Made by a program: the position numbers and the translations under genes. The notes beneath the pieces are model-generated. The model did no database searches and had not been told where the DNA came from. It was given only the letters and a program-made list of their open reading frames with translations. Below are positions 16,885 through 24,836 of a DNA stretch of 64,000 bases, in pieces; positions within the stretch are counted from its first letter, which is position 1; each line of letters begins with the position of its first letter. This DNA comes from CAVQCA01 sp963710815 (lineage in GTDB: Bacteria; Pseudomonadota; Gammaproteobacteria; UBA9214): positions 34,890 through 98,889 of the forward strand of contig CAVQCA010000018.1 in NCBI GenBank assembly GCA_963710815.1, given 5' to 3'.

Positions 16885-18579
16885 TTGGAACTTACCGGCG
16901 CGGAAATTCTTGTCCGTTCGCTCCAGGACGAAGGAGTCGAATACATCTTCGGCTACCCCGGCGGGGCCGTCCTGCATATCTATGACGCCTTGTACCGTCA
17001 GGACAAACTGCAGCATATCCTGACGCGTCATGAGCAGGGTGCAACCCATGCCGCGGATGGCTACGCTCGCTCCACGGGCAAGCCCGGCGTCGTGCTGGTG
17101 ACCTCGGGTCCGGGCGCCACCAATGCGGTTACCGGTATCGCCACCGCCTATATGGATTCCATTCCCATGGTGGTCTTCACCGGCCAGGTTCCTACCCAGC
17201 TCATCGGCAACGACGCCTTTCAGGAAGCCGACAATATCGGCATCACCCGCCCCTGCGTGAAACACAATTTTCTGGTCAAGGATGTCAACAAGCTGGCGGA
17301 GACGATCAAGAAGGCGTTCTATGTGGCGACCACGGGTCGTCCCGGTCCCGTCGTTGTCGACATCCCGAAGGACGTCACGGCGCAAAAGGCGGATTATCAC
17401 TACCCCGACACCGTCAGCATGCGTTCCTACAATCCGGTGCACGTCGGCCATGCCGGTCAGATCAAGCGGGCAGTAAAGCTGATGCTCGGCGCCAGGCGTC
17501 CGATGATCTACACCGGCGGGGGTGTCATCCTGAGCAATGCGGCGGAACCTCTTGCCGAGCTTGCCCGCCTGCTGGATTTTCCGGTGACCAACACCCTGAT
17601 GGGGCTGGGCGGCTACCCGGCGACTGACCGCCAGTTCGTCGGCATGCTGGGCATGCACGGCACCTATGAAGCCAACATGGCGATGCATCACTGCGACGTC
17701 CTGATCGCCATCGGTGCGCGTTTCGACGACCGGGTAACCGGCAACATCGAGAAATTCTGCCCGCACGCGAAGATCGTTCATGTGGACATCGACCCTTCCA
17801 GCATTTCCAAGAACGTCAAGGTGGACGTGCCGATCGTCGGCAGCGTCGACAATGTCCTCAGGGCGATGGTTGAGGCCGTCAAGGGCGGGAATAAACGTCC
17901 GGACGCGAATCGATCAGGGCATGGTGGGAACAGATCGACGAATGGCGCGCCAAGGACTGTCTCAACTACGACCGCGACAGCGAACTGGTCAAACCGCAGT
18001 ATGTGCTGGAGACCCTGTACAAGGTCACCGGAGGGGACGCCTATGTTGCCTCCGATGTCGGCCAGCACCAGATGTGGGCCGCGCAGTTTTACAGGTTCGA
18101 CAAGCCGCGGCGCTGGATCAACTCCGGCGGGCTGGGCACCATGGGGTTCGGTATGCCGGCCGCGATGGGCGTGCAGCTGGCCCATCCGGATGCGACCGTG
18201 GTCTGCGTCACCGGCGAGGGCAGCATCCAGATGTGTATCCAGGAGCTATCCACCTGCAAGCAGTATGCGCTTGCCGATCAAGATCGTGAATCTCAATAAC
18301 CGCTATCTCGGCATGGTGCGCCAGTGGCAGGAGTTCTTCTATCAGGGCCGCTACGCCATGTCCTACATGGAGTCGCTGCCGGATTTTGTGAAACTGGCGG
18401 AGAGCTACGGCCACGTGGGCATGCAGATCGACAAGCCGGGAGACGTCGAGGCGGCGCTGGTGGAGGCGATGAAGCTCAAGGACCGGCTGGTTTTCATGGA
18501 TTTCATCACCGATCAGACCGAGAATGTCTACCCGATGATTCCGGCCGGCGGCGGTCAAAACGAAATGATCCTGATCTGA
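16885..18579 (+). CDS. ilvB: Acetolactate synthase large subunit, with two compensating frameshifts
   Basis: TPP-dependent enzyme making acetolactate/acetohydroxybutyrate for branched-chain amino acids. The N-terminal two thirds are normal: FGYPGGAVLHIYDAL, the conserved Glu in RHEQGA, and GARFDDRVTGN. Between about 17895 and 17925 the correct reading moves to another frame (ETLYKVTGG, GEGSIQMCIQE are read there). At about 18265 it returns (IKIVNLNNRYLGMVRQW) and continues to the end. The nominal 564-residue translation therefore contains about 120 wrong residues. Starts at TTG 16885 after an AGGAG site. The intact neighbours suggest sequence errors. Confidence 0.85.
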   Translation: MELTGAEILVRSLQDEGVEYIFGYPGGAVLHIYDALYRQDKLQHILTRHEQGATHAADGYARSTGKPGVVLVTSGPGATNAVTGIATAYMDSIPMVVFTGQVPTQLIGNDAFQEADNIGITRPCVKHNFLVKDVNKLAETIKKAFYVATTGRPGPVVVDIPKDVTAQKADYHYPDTVSMRSYNPVHVGHAGQIKRAVKLMLGARRPMIYTGGGVILSNAAEPLAELARLLDFPVTNTLMGLGGYPATDRQFVGMLGMHGTYEANMAMHHCDVLIAIGARFDDRVTGNIEKFCPHAKIVHVDIDPSSISKNVKVDVPIVGSVDNVLRAMVEAVKGGNKRPDANRSGHGGNRSTNGAPRTVSTTTATANWSNRSMCWRPCTRSPEGTPMLPPMSASTRCGPRSFTGSTSRGAGSTPAGWAPWGSVCRPRWACSWPIRMRPWSASPARAASRCVSRSYPPASSMRLPIKIVNLNNRYLGMVRQWQEFFYQGRYAMSYMESLPDFVKLAESYGHVGMQIDKPGDVEAALVEAMKLKDRLVFMDFITDQTENVYPMIPAGGGQNEMILI

Positions 18580-18580
18580 T

Positions 18581-19072
18581 ATGCGACACATCATCTCCAT
18601 CCTGATGGAAAACGAGGCCGGCGCGCTGTCGCGTGTCGCCGGACTGTTCTCGGCGCGCGGCTACAATATCGAGTCGCTGACCGTGGCCCCGACCGAGGAT
18701 CCGACCCTCTCGCGCATGACCCTGGTCACCTACGGCACCGAGGAAATCATCGAGCAGATCACCAAGCAGCTCAACAAGCTGGTCGATGTCGTCAAGCTGA
18801 TGGATATGACCGAGGGCCCGCATATCGAGCGGGAGATGATGCTGATCAAGGTGCGCGCGGAGGGCGACAGGCGTGAAGAACTCAAACGCCTTGCGGATAT
18901 CTTCCGCGGCCGCATCATCGATGTGACCGGCAGGAGTTACACCATCGAGTTGACCGGCGCCGGCGACAAGCTGGACGCCTTCCTGCAGGCGCTGGAGCAG
19001 GCGGTGATTATCGAGGTGGTCCGCTCCGGTGTGTCAGGCATCGCACGGGGTGAGCGGGCGTTGAAGGTCTGA
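18581..19072 (+). CDS. ilvN: Acetolactate synthase small (regulatory) subunit
   Basis: Protein of 163 residues, the usual length of the IlvH/IlvN regulatory subunit. It binds valine and controls the large subunit. The N-terminal ACT domain begins MRHIISILMENEAGALSRVAG and contains RGYNIESLTVAPTED; the C-terminal ACT-like half includes RSYTIELTGAGDKLDAF. It starts 1 base after the ilvB stop and is followed by ilvC. Confidence 0.95.
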   Translation: MRHIISILMENEAGALSRVAGLFSARGYNIESLTVAPTEDPTLSRMTLVTYGTEEIIEQITKQLNKLVDVVKLMDMTEGPHIEREMMLIKVRAEGDRREELKRLADIFRGRIIDVTGRSYTIELTGAGDKLDAFLQALEQAVIIEVVRSGVSGIARGERALKV

Positions 19073-19155
19073 TTACGGGGCCGTTTGCTGCCCCTGAACA
19101 ATGAACCGGCCGCTGCGTGCGGCCGCAAATCAATCGCGGAAGCCAGGTAGAAAAA

Positions 19156-20175
19156 ATGAATGTTTACTACGATAAAGATGCAGATCTTTCCATTATCCGG
19201 GGTCTCAGGGTAACCATCATCGGTTACGGTTCACAGGGCCACGCGCATGCCAACAACCTGAAGGATTCCGGTGTCGAGGTGACGGTGGGCCTGCGCCCCG
19301 GTTCCGGCTCCGAGGCCAAGGCAAGGAAGTCGGGACTGACCGTGAAGTCCGTCGAGGAAGCCGTCAAGGGTGCGGATGTGGTGATGATACTGGCGCCCGA
19401 TGAGCACCAGGCCGGCCTGTATCGCGAAAAGATCGCCCCCAATATCAAGGAAGGCGCGGCGCTGGCCTTCGCGCACGGCTTCAATATCCATTTCCAGCAG
19501 ATCGAGCCTCGCGCCGACCTCGACGTCATCATGATCGCCCCCAAGGGCCCGGGGCATCTGGTGCGCTCCACCTATACCAAGGGGGCCGGCGTACCCAGTC
19601 TGATCGCCGTCTATCAGGATGCCAGCGGGCGTTCCAGGGATATCGCGCTCTCCTACGCCTCGGCCAACGGCGGTGGACGCGCCGGCATCATCGAGACGAG
19701 CTTCCGGGAGGAGACCGAAACCGATCTGTTCGGCGAGCAGGCGGTGCTGTGCGGTGGCACGACCGCACTGGTGCAGGCGGGATTCGAAACCCTGGTGGAA
19801 GCCGGCTACGCGCCCGAGATGGCCTATTTCGAATGCCTGCACGAGCTGAAGCTGATCGTCGACCTGATGTACGAGGGCGGCATCGCCAATATGCGTTATT
19901 CCATCTCCAATACCGCCGAATACGGCGACCTGACCCGCGGGCCGCGACATTATCAACGAAGAGTACCCGAGCAGGAAATGCGCCGCATCCTCACCGAGAT
20001 CCAGAACGGGGAATTCGCGCGGGAGTTCATCCTCGAGAACCAGGCGGGCGCCGCCACCCTGAAGGCCAAGCGACGCATCGGACGCGAACATCCCATCGAG
20101 ACGGTCGGTGAGAGGCTGCGCGGCATGATGGCGTGGATCAGCGCCGGCAAGATCGTCGACAAAAGCGTCAACTGA
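19156..20175 (+). CDS. ilvC: Ketol-acid reductoisomerase (class I), with a short out-of-frame patch
   Basis: NADPH-dependent enzyme converting acetolactate to dihydroxyisovalerate. The protein has 339 residues from the ATG at 19156 (MNVYYDKDADLSIIRG). The NADP loop is GYGSQGHAHANNL, and metal-binding residues lie in FECLHELKLIVDLMYEGG. Between about 19945 and 19980 the translation GPRHYQRRVPEQEM differs from the family GPRIINEE...EM. Reading one frame over restores DIINEE, so a compensating pair of one-base indels is likely. Confidence 0.94.
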   Translation: MNVYYDKDADLSIIRGLRVTIIGYGSQGHAHANNLKDSGVEVTVGLRPGSGSEAKARKSGLTVKSVEEAVKGADVVMILAPDEHQAGLYREKIAPNIKEGAALAFAHGFNIHFQQIEPRADLDVIMIAPKGPGHLVRSTYTKGAGVPSLIAVYQDASGRSRDIALSYASANGGGRAGIIETSFREETETDLFGEQAVLCGGTTALVQAGFETLVEAGYAPEMAYFECLHELKLIVDLMYEGGIANMRYSISNTAEYGDLTRGPRHYQRRVPEQEMRRILTEIQNGEFAREFILENQAGAATLKAKRRIGREHPIETVGERLRGMMAWISAGKIVDKSVN

Positions 20176-20231
20176 AGCGGCGGACGAACGATATACCTGT
20201 TTCTGTTCCGGCCAGGCATATCGGATCGTTT

Positions 20232-20834
20232 ATGAGCCGTTATTTCGTTATTGCAAGGGAAGGTCTCGCGCCGGTGCTTGCCAGCGTACTGGCGGCGACG
20301 CTGGTCACGCAGTTTGCCGGTTATTACGCCTCGCTGGGGTTCTGGGTCTTCAGCCTGCTGCTGGTGCTGATTTTTCGTGATCCGGATCGTGACATTCCGG
20401 CTGTGCCGCTGGCTATCGTGTGCCCCGTAGACGGGAGGATCCTGTCCATCAGCGTAACGCACGACCCCTATCTCGACCGCCCCGCTATCCGGGTCGTGAT
20501 ACAGATGACCCCCTACGGGGTTTTTTCGGCGCGCAGCCCGGTCGCTGGCAAGGTGCTCGACCCCCCGAACATCCCTCCGGGGGCGCCGCATGGCGTCTGG
20601 CTGCGCACGAATGAAGGTGATGATATCGTGCTGGTGATGAATCGCGGTCGATTGCACAATGCCCCGCACTGTTACGTGCGCATCGGCGACCGGGTGGGAC
20701 AGGGTCAGCGCTGCGGTTTTATTCATATGGGAGGGCAGGTTGATCTGTATTTGCCGGAATCAAGTCGCACGCTCGCGACCGTCGGCGACTGGGTGCACGG
20801 CGGTACGAACGTCATCGCGAAACTCATTCATTGA
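20232..20834 (+). CDS. Phosphatidylserine decarboxylase-like protein lacking catalytic residues
   Basis: Protein of 200 residues of the short Psd type, with N-terminal hydrophobic helices (about 15-45) and the Psd core (CPVDGRI, SPVAGKV, GQVDLYLPESS). In active enzymes the self-cleaving serine sits in a GS motif before VDxYLP. Here the sequence is HMGGQVDLYLP, with Gly in its place. The conserved His of the xVHxxRxP motif is Phe (GVFSARSP). Pyruvoyl formation is therefore not expected. It lies between ilvC and pssA, which makes phosphatidylserine. Either an inactive relative or a diverged enzyme. Confidence 0.72.
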   Translation: MSRYFVIAREGLAPVLASVLAATLVTQFAGYYASLGFWVFSLLLVLIFRDPDRDIPAVPLAIVCPVDGRILSISVTHDPYLDRPAIRVVIQMTPYGVFSARSPVAGKVLDPPNIPPGAPHGVWLRTNEGDDIVLVMNRGRLHNAPHCYVRIGDRVGQGQRCGFIHMGGQVDLYLPESSRTLATVGDWVHGGTNVIAKLIH

Positions 20835-20843
20835 TAATGCCGC

Positions 20844-21650
20844 ATGAATCGGGACATGGATCAGGACTACACAGAGCACGACCCGCCGGATCAGGAAATG
20901 ACCGAACGCAATCCCCGGCGGGGTATCTACCTGCTGCCCAACATGATCACCACGGCCGGTCTGTTTGCCGGTTTTTACGCCATCGTGGCGGCCATGGGGA
21001 TGCGTTTCGAAGCGGCAGCAACTGCGATCTTCGTGGCCATGGTTGCCGACGGCATCGATGGTCGTGTGGCGCGCCTCACCCGGACGCAAAGCGAGTTCGG
21101 CGTTCAGTATGACAGCCTGTCTGACATGGTTTGCTTCGGGCTGGCCCCGGCGCTGGTGATGTATGAATGGTCGCTGCATTCCATGGTCAGCATCGGCTGG
21201 GCGAAACTGGGCTGGTTGTCCGCCTTCATCTATACCGCCGGGGCGGCGTTGCGCCTGGCGCGGTTCAATGCCCAGATCGCGACCGCTGAAAAGCGCTATT
21301 TCAAGGGCCTGCCGAGCCCCTCGGCGGCTGCCGTGCTGGCCGGCCTGGTCTGGGCGGGAGCGGATCTGGGGATCGACGGCCATGAGGTCGTCTATCTGGC
21401 ATTCGTGCTGACCATACTCATGGGTACACTGATGGTCAGCAACGTGCGTTACTACAGTTTCAAGGAGATCGATTTCAAGAACCGTGTACCGTTCGTGGCG
21501 CTGTTGCTGGTGGTGGTGGCGTATGTATTCGCTTCCCTGGATCCACCCAAGGTTCTGTTCGCGGGATTTCTGATCTACGCATTCTCCGGTCCGGTGCTGA
21601 CCCTGATCAGGGTGCGTAGACGACGCAGTGGAAGAAACAGGGAAACCTGA
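20844..21650 (+). CDS. pssA: CDP-diacylglycerol-serine O-phosphatidyltransferase
   Basis: Inner-membrane enzyme of phospholipid synthesis that transfers serine to CDP-diacylglycerol. The 268-residue polytopic protein carries the CDP-alcohol phosphatidyltransferase signature spread over ADGIDGRVARLTRTQS and GVQYDSLSD (residues about 70-95), with all conserved Asp, Gly and Arg positions present. Several membrane segments follow to the C-terminus. It starts 9 bases after the Psd-like gene. Confidence 0.94.
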   Translation: MNRDMDQDYTEHDPPDQEMTERNPRRGIYLLPNMITTAGLFAGFYAIVAAMGMRFEAAATAIFVAMVADGIDGRVARLTRTQSEFGVQYDSLSDMVCFGLAPALVMYEWSLHSMVSIGWAKLGWLSAFIYTAGAALRLARFNAQIATAEKRYFKGLPSPSAAAVLAGLVWAGADLGIDGHEVVYLAFVLTILMGTLMVSNVRYYSFKEIDFKNRVPFVALLLVVVAYVFASLDPPKVLFAGFLIYAFSGPVLTLIRVRRRRSGRNRET

Positions 21651-21688
21651 ATTTCCCCTGTATCACTCCTCATCCACAGCCCGGGGGC

Positions 21689-21717
21689 TTGGCACGAGGA
21701 AAAGTTTGCATTATATT
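21689..21717 (+). promoter_or_regulatory. Sigma-70 promoter of the leuA leader
   Basis: TTGGCA at 21689-21694 and TATATT at 21712-21717 are separated by exactly 17 bases. The expected transcription start falls at about 21724-21725, on or next to the ATG of the leucine-rich leader peptide. Confidence 0.7.
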
Positions 21718-21724
21718 CGAAACC

Positions 21725-21829
21725 ATGAATCCGCATGCCATCTCATTACGCCAGCCGTGTCTGGCCTTCCCCACGGGTGACCCTGATCACCTGCTGACTC
21801 TCCTGCGACTGCTGCCTTCGGGCAACTGA
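21725..21829 (+). CDS. Leucine-rich leader peptide upstream of leuA
   Basis: A 34-residue open frame contains the run HLLTLLRLL (residues 22-30), with six leucines in eight codons, mostly CTG. It lies about 150 bases before leuA and directly behind a strong promoter, as expected for a leu attenuator that senses charged leucyl-tRNA. No Shine-Dalgarno sequence fits between the predicted transcription start and the ATG, so it may be translated from a leaderless mRNA. A clear intrinsic terminator between it and leuA was not found. Confidence 0.65.
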   Translation: MNPHAISLRQPCLAFPTGDPDHLLTLLRLLPSGN

Positions 21830-21978
21830 TACCATCATGCCTGGCGAGGCTGATACGCACAACAAACACACTCAGTATTCCGGCAGAACGCGGGTCGCCT
21901 TGCTATGCTGACTACAGCGCTGTCCGGAAAAGTCGCCACAGCCGCGCAGGCTTTGCGGACCAGGAACGGAGTCAGGCC

Positions 21979-23526
21979 ATGAGCAATGACAAATTAATCA
22001 TATTCGATACCACATTGCGCGACGGGGAACAGAGCCCTGGCGCGTCGATGACACGCGACGAAAAGGTGCGTATCGCCAAGGCCCTCGAGCGCATGCGGGT
22101 GGATGTCATCGAAGCGGGTTTCCCCGTCGCCAGCCAGGGGGATTTCGAGGCCGTGCAGGCGGTCGCGCGTAGCGTATCGGAGAGTACCGTCTGCGGGCTT
22201 GCCCGGGCGCTCGACAAGGATATCGATCGCGCCGGGGAGGCGTTGAAACCGGCGGCTGCCTCGCGGATACACACCTTCATCGCCACCTCGCCGATTCACA
22301 TGCAAATGAAGCTGCGCATGACGCCGGAACAGGTCATCGACCAGGCGGTGCATGCGGTGACACGCGCCCGCACCTATACCGACGATGTTGAGTTCTCACC
22401 CGAGGATGCCGGGCGGTCGGAGATCGACTTCCTCTGCCGAGTCATCGAGGCAGTGATCGCCGCGGGTGCGACGACCGTCAATATTCCGGATACGGTTGGA
22501 TACAACCTGCCGCATCAGTTCGGGGCGTTGATACGCACGCTGATCGAACGCGTCCCCAATTCGGACAAGGCCGTTTTTTCGGTGCACTGTCACAACGATC
22601 TCGGGCTCGCGGTCGGGAACTCGCTTTCCGCTGTTCTCAATGGCGCACGCCAGGTGGAGTGCACCATCAACGGGTTGGGAGAACGCGCCGGCAACGCGGC
22701 GCTGGAGGAGGTCGTCATGACTGTCATGACGCGCCAGGACCTTTTCCCGTGCCGCACCGGTCTGGACACCACCCGGATCGTGCCCTGTTCCCGCCTGGTG
22801 AGCGGCATCACCGGATTCGCCGTGCAGCCCAACAAGGCGATTGTCGGAGCCAACGCCTTTGCACACGAGTCCGGGATACACCAGGACGGTATACTGAAGA
22901 GTCGCGAGACCTATGAAATCATGCGTGCCGAGGATGTGGGCTGGTCGGCAAACCGGATCGTGATGGGGAAGCACTCCGGCCGCAATGCCTTCCGCACACG
23001 GATGCAGGAACTCGGGGTCGAGTTTGGTTCAGACGAGGAACTGAACGACGCCTTTGCCCGTTTCAAGGATCTCGCCGACAAGAAACACGAGATATTCGAC
23101 GAGGATCTGCAGTCCCTGGTGACCGAGTCCGGTCTCGAGGCGGGGAACGACTGGCTCAAACTGGTGTTTCTGAAGGTCTGTTCGGAGACCGGAGAGACTC
23201 CGAATGCCGCCATCACGCTGTGGGTGGATGGAGAGGAAAAACAGGCCACCGCCAGCGGCGGCGGTCCCGTGGATGCATCCTTCAAGGCCATTGAAAAACT
23301 TGTCGACAGCAAGAGCGAACTGCAGCTCTATTCCGTCAGCAACATCACCAGTGGAACGGATTCCCAGGGCGAGGTGACGGTGCGCCTGCAGCTCGATGGC
23401 CGCATCGTAAACGGGCAGGGGGCGGATACCGATATCGTCATCGCCTCGGCGAAGGCCTACGTGAATGCGCTCAACAAGATCATCCAGCGGGAGCAACGCG
23501 CCCACCCCCAGCTGGGGGATGTCTGA
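21979..23526 (+). CDS. leuA: 2-isopropylmalate synthase
   Basis: First committed enzyme of leucine synthesis, condensing acetyl-CoA with 2-oxoisovalerate. The protein has 515 residues. The DRE-TIM metallolyase signature DTTLRDGEQSPG is at residues 10-21, the metal site is HCHNDLGLAVGN, and GERAGN follows. A C-terminal LeuA regulatory domain (from about residue 395) mediates leucine feedback. An AGGAACGGAGTCAGG stretch precedes the ATG. It is probably controlled by the leader peptide upstream. Confidence 0.97.
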   Translation: MSNDKLIIFDTTLRDGEQSPGASMTRDEKVRIAKALERMRVDVIEAGFPVASQGDFEAVQAVARSVSESTVCGLARALDKDIDRAGEALKPAAASRIHTFIATSPIHMQMKLRMTPEQVIDQAVHAVTRARTYTDDVEFSPEDAGRSEIDFLCRVIEAVIAAGATTVNIPDTVGYNLPHQFGALIRTLIERVPNSDKAVFSVHCHNDLGLAVGNSLSAVLNGARQVECTINGLGERAGNAALEEVVMTVMTRQDLFPCRTGLDTTRIVPCSRLVSGITGFAVQPNKAIVGANAFAHESGIHQDGILKSRETYEIMRAEDVGWSANRIVMGKHSGRNAFRTRMQELGVEFGSDEELNDAFARFKDLADKKHEIFDEDLQSLVTESGLEAGNDWLKLVFLKVCSETGETPNAAITLWVDGEEKQATASGGGPVDASFKAIEKLVDSKSELQLYSVSNITSGTDSQGEVTVRLQLDGRIVNGQGADTDIVIASAKAYVNALNKIIQREQRAHPQLGDV

Positions 23527-23551
23527 GCAACGGCGTCTGGCGGGAATCGTG

Positions 23552-24298
23552 ATGAATAGTTCCTTGCGCGATGAATACCTCGATGCCATGGGTATCCAGC
23601 AATGGGTCAGCCGTGAACGTCCGGCCACGACGGATACGTTGCCGGAGGACGTCACGATAACGCCGGCCGCGGGATGCGGTTCCGCGGATGAGGCGGCCGT
23701 GTCCGGACTCGACTGGCCGGCGCTGGAAGACCGGGTGGCCCGCTGCACCCGCTGTGTGCTGCATGAAACACGCACCCGAACGGTCTTCGGCACCGGCAAA
23801 CGCACGGCGGACTGGCTGATCATCGGCGAGGCGCCGGGCGCGGACGAGGATCGTCAGGGTGAACCTTTCGTCGGTCGGGCCGGACAGCTGCTGACGGCCA
23901 TGCTCCAGGCGATCGGTTATGCGCGGGATGAGGTATATATCACCAATATACTCAAGTGCCGCCCCCCCGGAAACCGGGATCCGCTTCCCGGGGAGGTTGA
24001 CTGCTGTCACGATTACCTCGAGCGGCAGATCAAACTCATCGGACCCGGGTTGATCCTGGTGGTGGGGCGCATTGCCGCGCACAATCTCCTCCAGACCGAT
24101 CTCCCGATCGGCCGCCTGCGCGGGAGTGTGCACCGCTACGGAGATGCGGGAATCCCGTTGGTGGTAACCTATCATCCGGCCTACCTGCTGCGCTCGCCGC
24201 TGGAGAAACGCAAATCCTGGGATGACCTGCGACTTGCACAGCAGGTCTATCGTGAGGTGATGAGCGCCGGTTCACCTGGACAATTGCCGGACAAGTGA
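23552..24298 (+). CDS. Family 4 uracil-DNA glycosylase
   Basis: Iron-sulfur uracil-DNA glycosylase of 248 residues from the ATG at 23552 (another ATG at 23519 is in frame). A variable N-terminal region of about 60 residues precedes CTRCVLHETRTRTVFG with two cluster cysteines. The catalytic motif is GEAPGADEDRQGEPFVGRAG, further cysteines lie in KCRPPGNRDP and DCCHDY, and the C-terminal motif is YHPAYLLR. The arrangement matches thermostable-type UDG4 rather than Ung. It is followed 1 base later by rimI. Confidence 0.92.
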   Translation: MNSSLRDEYLDAMGIQQWVSRERPATTDTLPEDVTITPAAGCGSADEAAVSGLDWPALEDRVARCTRCVLHETRTRTVFGTGKRTADWLIIGEAPGADEDRQGEPFVGRAGQLLTAMLQAIGYARDEVYITNILKCRPPGNRDPLPGEVDCCHDYLERQIKLIGPGLILVVGRIAAHNLLQTDLPIGRLRGSVHRYGDAGIPLVVTYHPAYLLRSPLEKRKSWDDLRLAQQVYREVMSAGSPGQLPDK

Positions 24299-24299
24299 C

Positions 24300-24764
24300 A
24301 TGAGCGCCATACTGAAACAACCCGTCTTGCGTTTCCGCCCCCTGCAGGAAGCGGATCTGGTGGAGATCATGGAGATCGAACGGCGCAGCTATCCCTATCC
24401 CTGGACGCAACTGATTTTCAGCGACTGCCTGCGTGCCGGGTACTGTTGCTGGGTTTGCGAGCGGCAGGGGGATATCGAGGGTTATGGTATCGCCAGCGTC
24501 GGAGCAGGGGAGTCGCATCTGCTTAACCTGTGCGTGCGTTCGGAGTCCCAGCGGCAGGGCATAGGCCGGAAACTCCTGCTGCAAATGATCGCGCTCGCCC
24601 GCCGGCACAATGCCGAGTTGATGTTGCTGGAAGTGCGCCCGACCAACCAGGCGGCGCGTGCGCTGTACCATGACATGGGCTTCAATGAGCTGGGCAGCCG
24701 CCGGGAATACTACCCGGCCGAAAATGGCCGCGAGGATGCGCTGATTCTGGGGCGGGTACTGTAG
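24300..24764 (+). CDS. rimI: Ribosomal protein S18 alanine N-acetyltransferase
   Basis: GNAT acetyltransferase of 154 residues that acetylates the N-terminus of ribosomal protein S18. It shows the RimI-type substrate region RSYPYPWTQLIFSDCL, the acetyl-CoA loop SQRQGIGRKLL, and the C-terminal NQAARALYHDMGF and REYYP motifs. The start is directly adjacent to the glycosylase stop. Confidence 0.93.
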   Translation: MSAILKQPVLRFRPLQEADLVEIMEIERRSYPYPWTQLIFSDCLRAGYCCWVCERQGDIEGYGIASVGAGESHLLNLCVRSESQRQGIGRKLLLQMIALARRHNAELMLLEVRPTNQAARALYHDMGFNELGSRREYYPAENGREDALILGRVL

Positions 24765-24836
24765 CCCAGGACGACCTCTTCCCTCCGTATCCGGTATAAT
24801 AACCGCCTCCCCAAGCAGTGACATCTCCCGGTTGAT

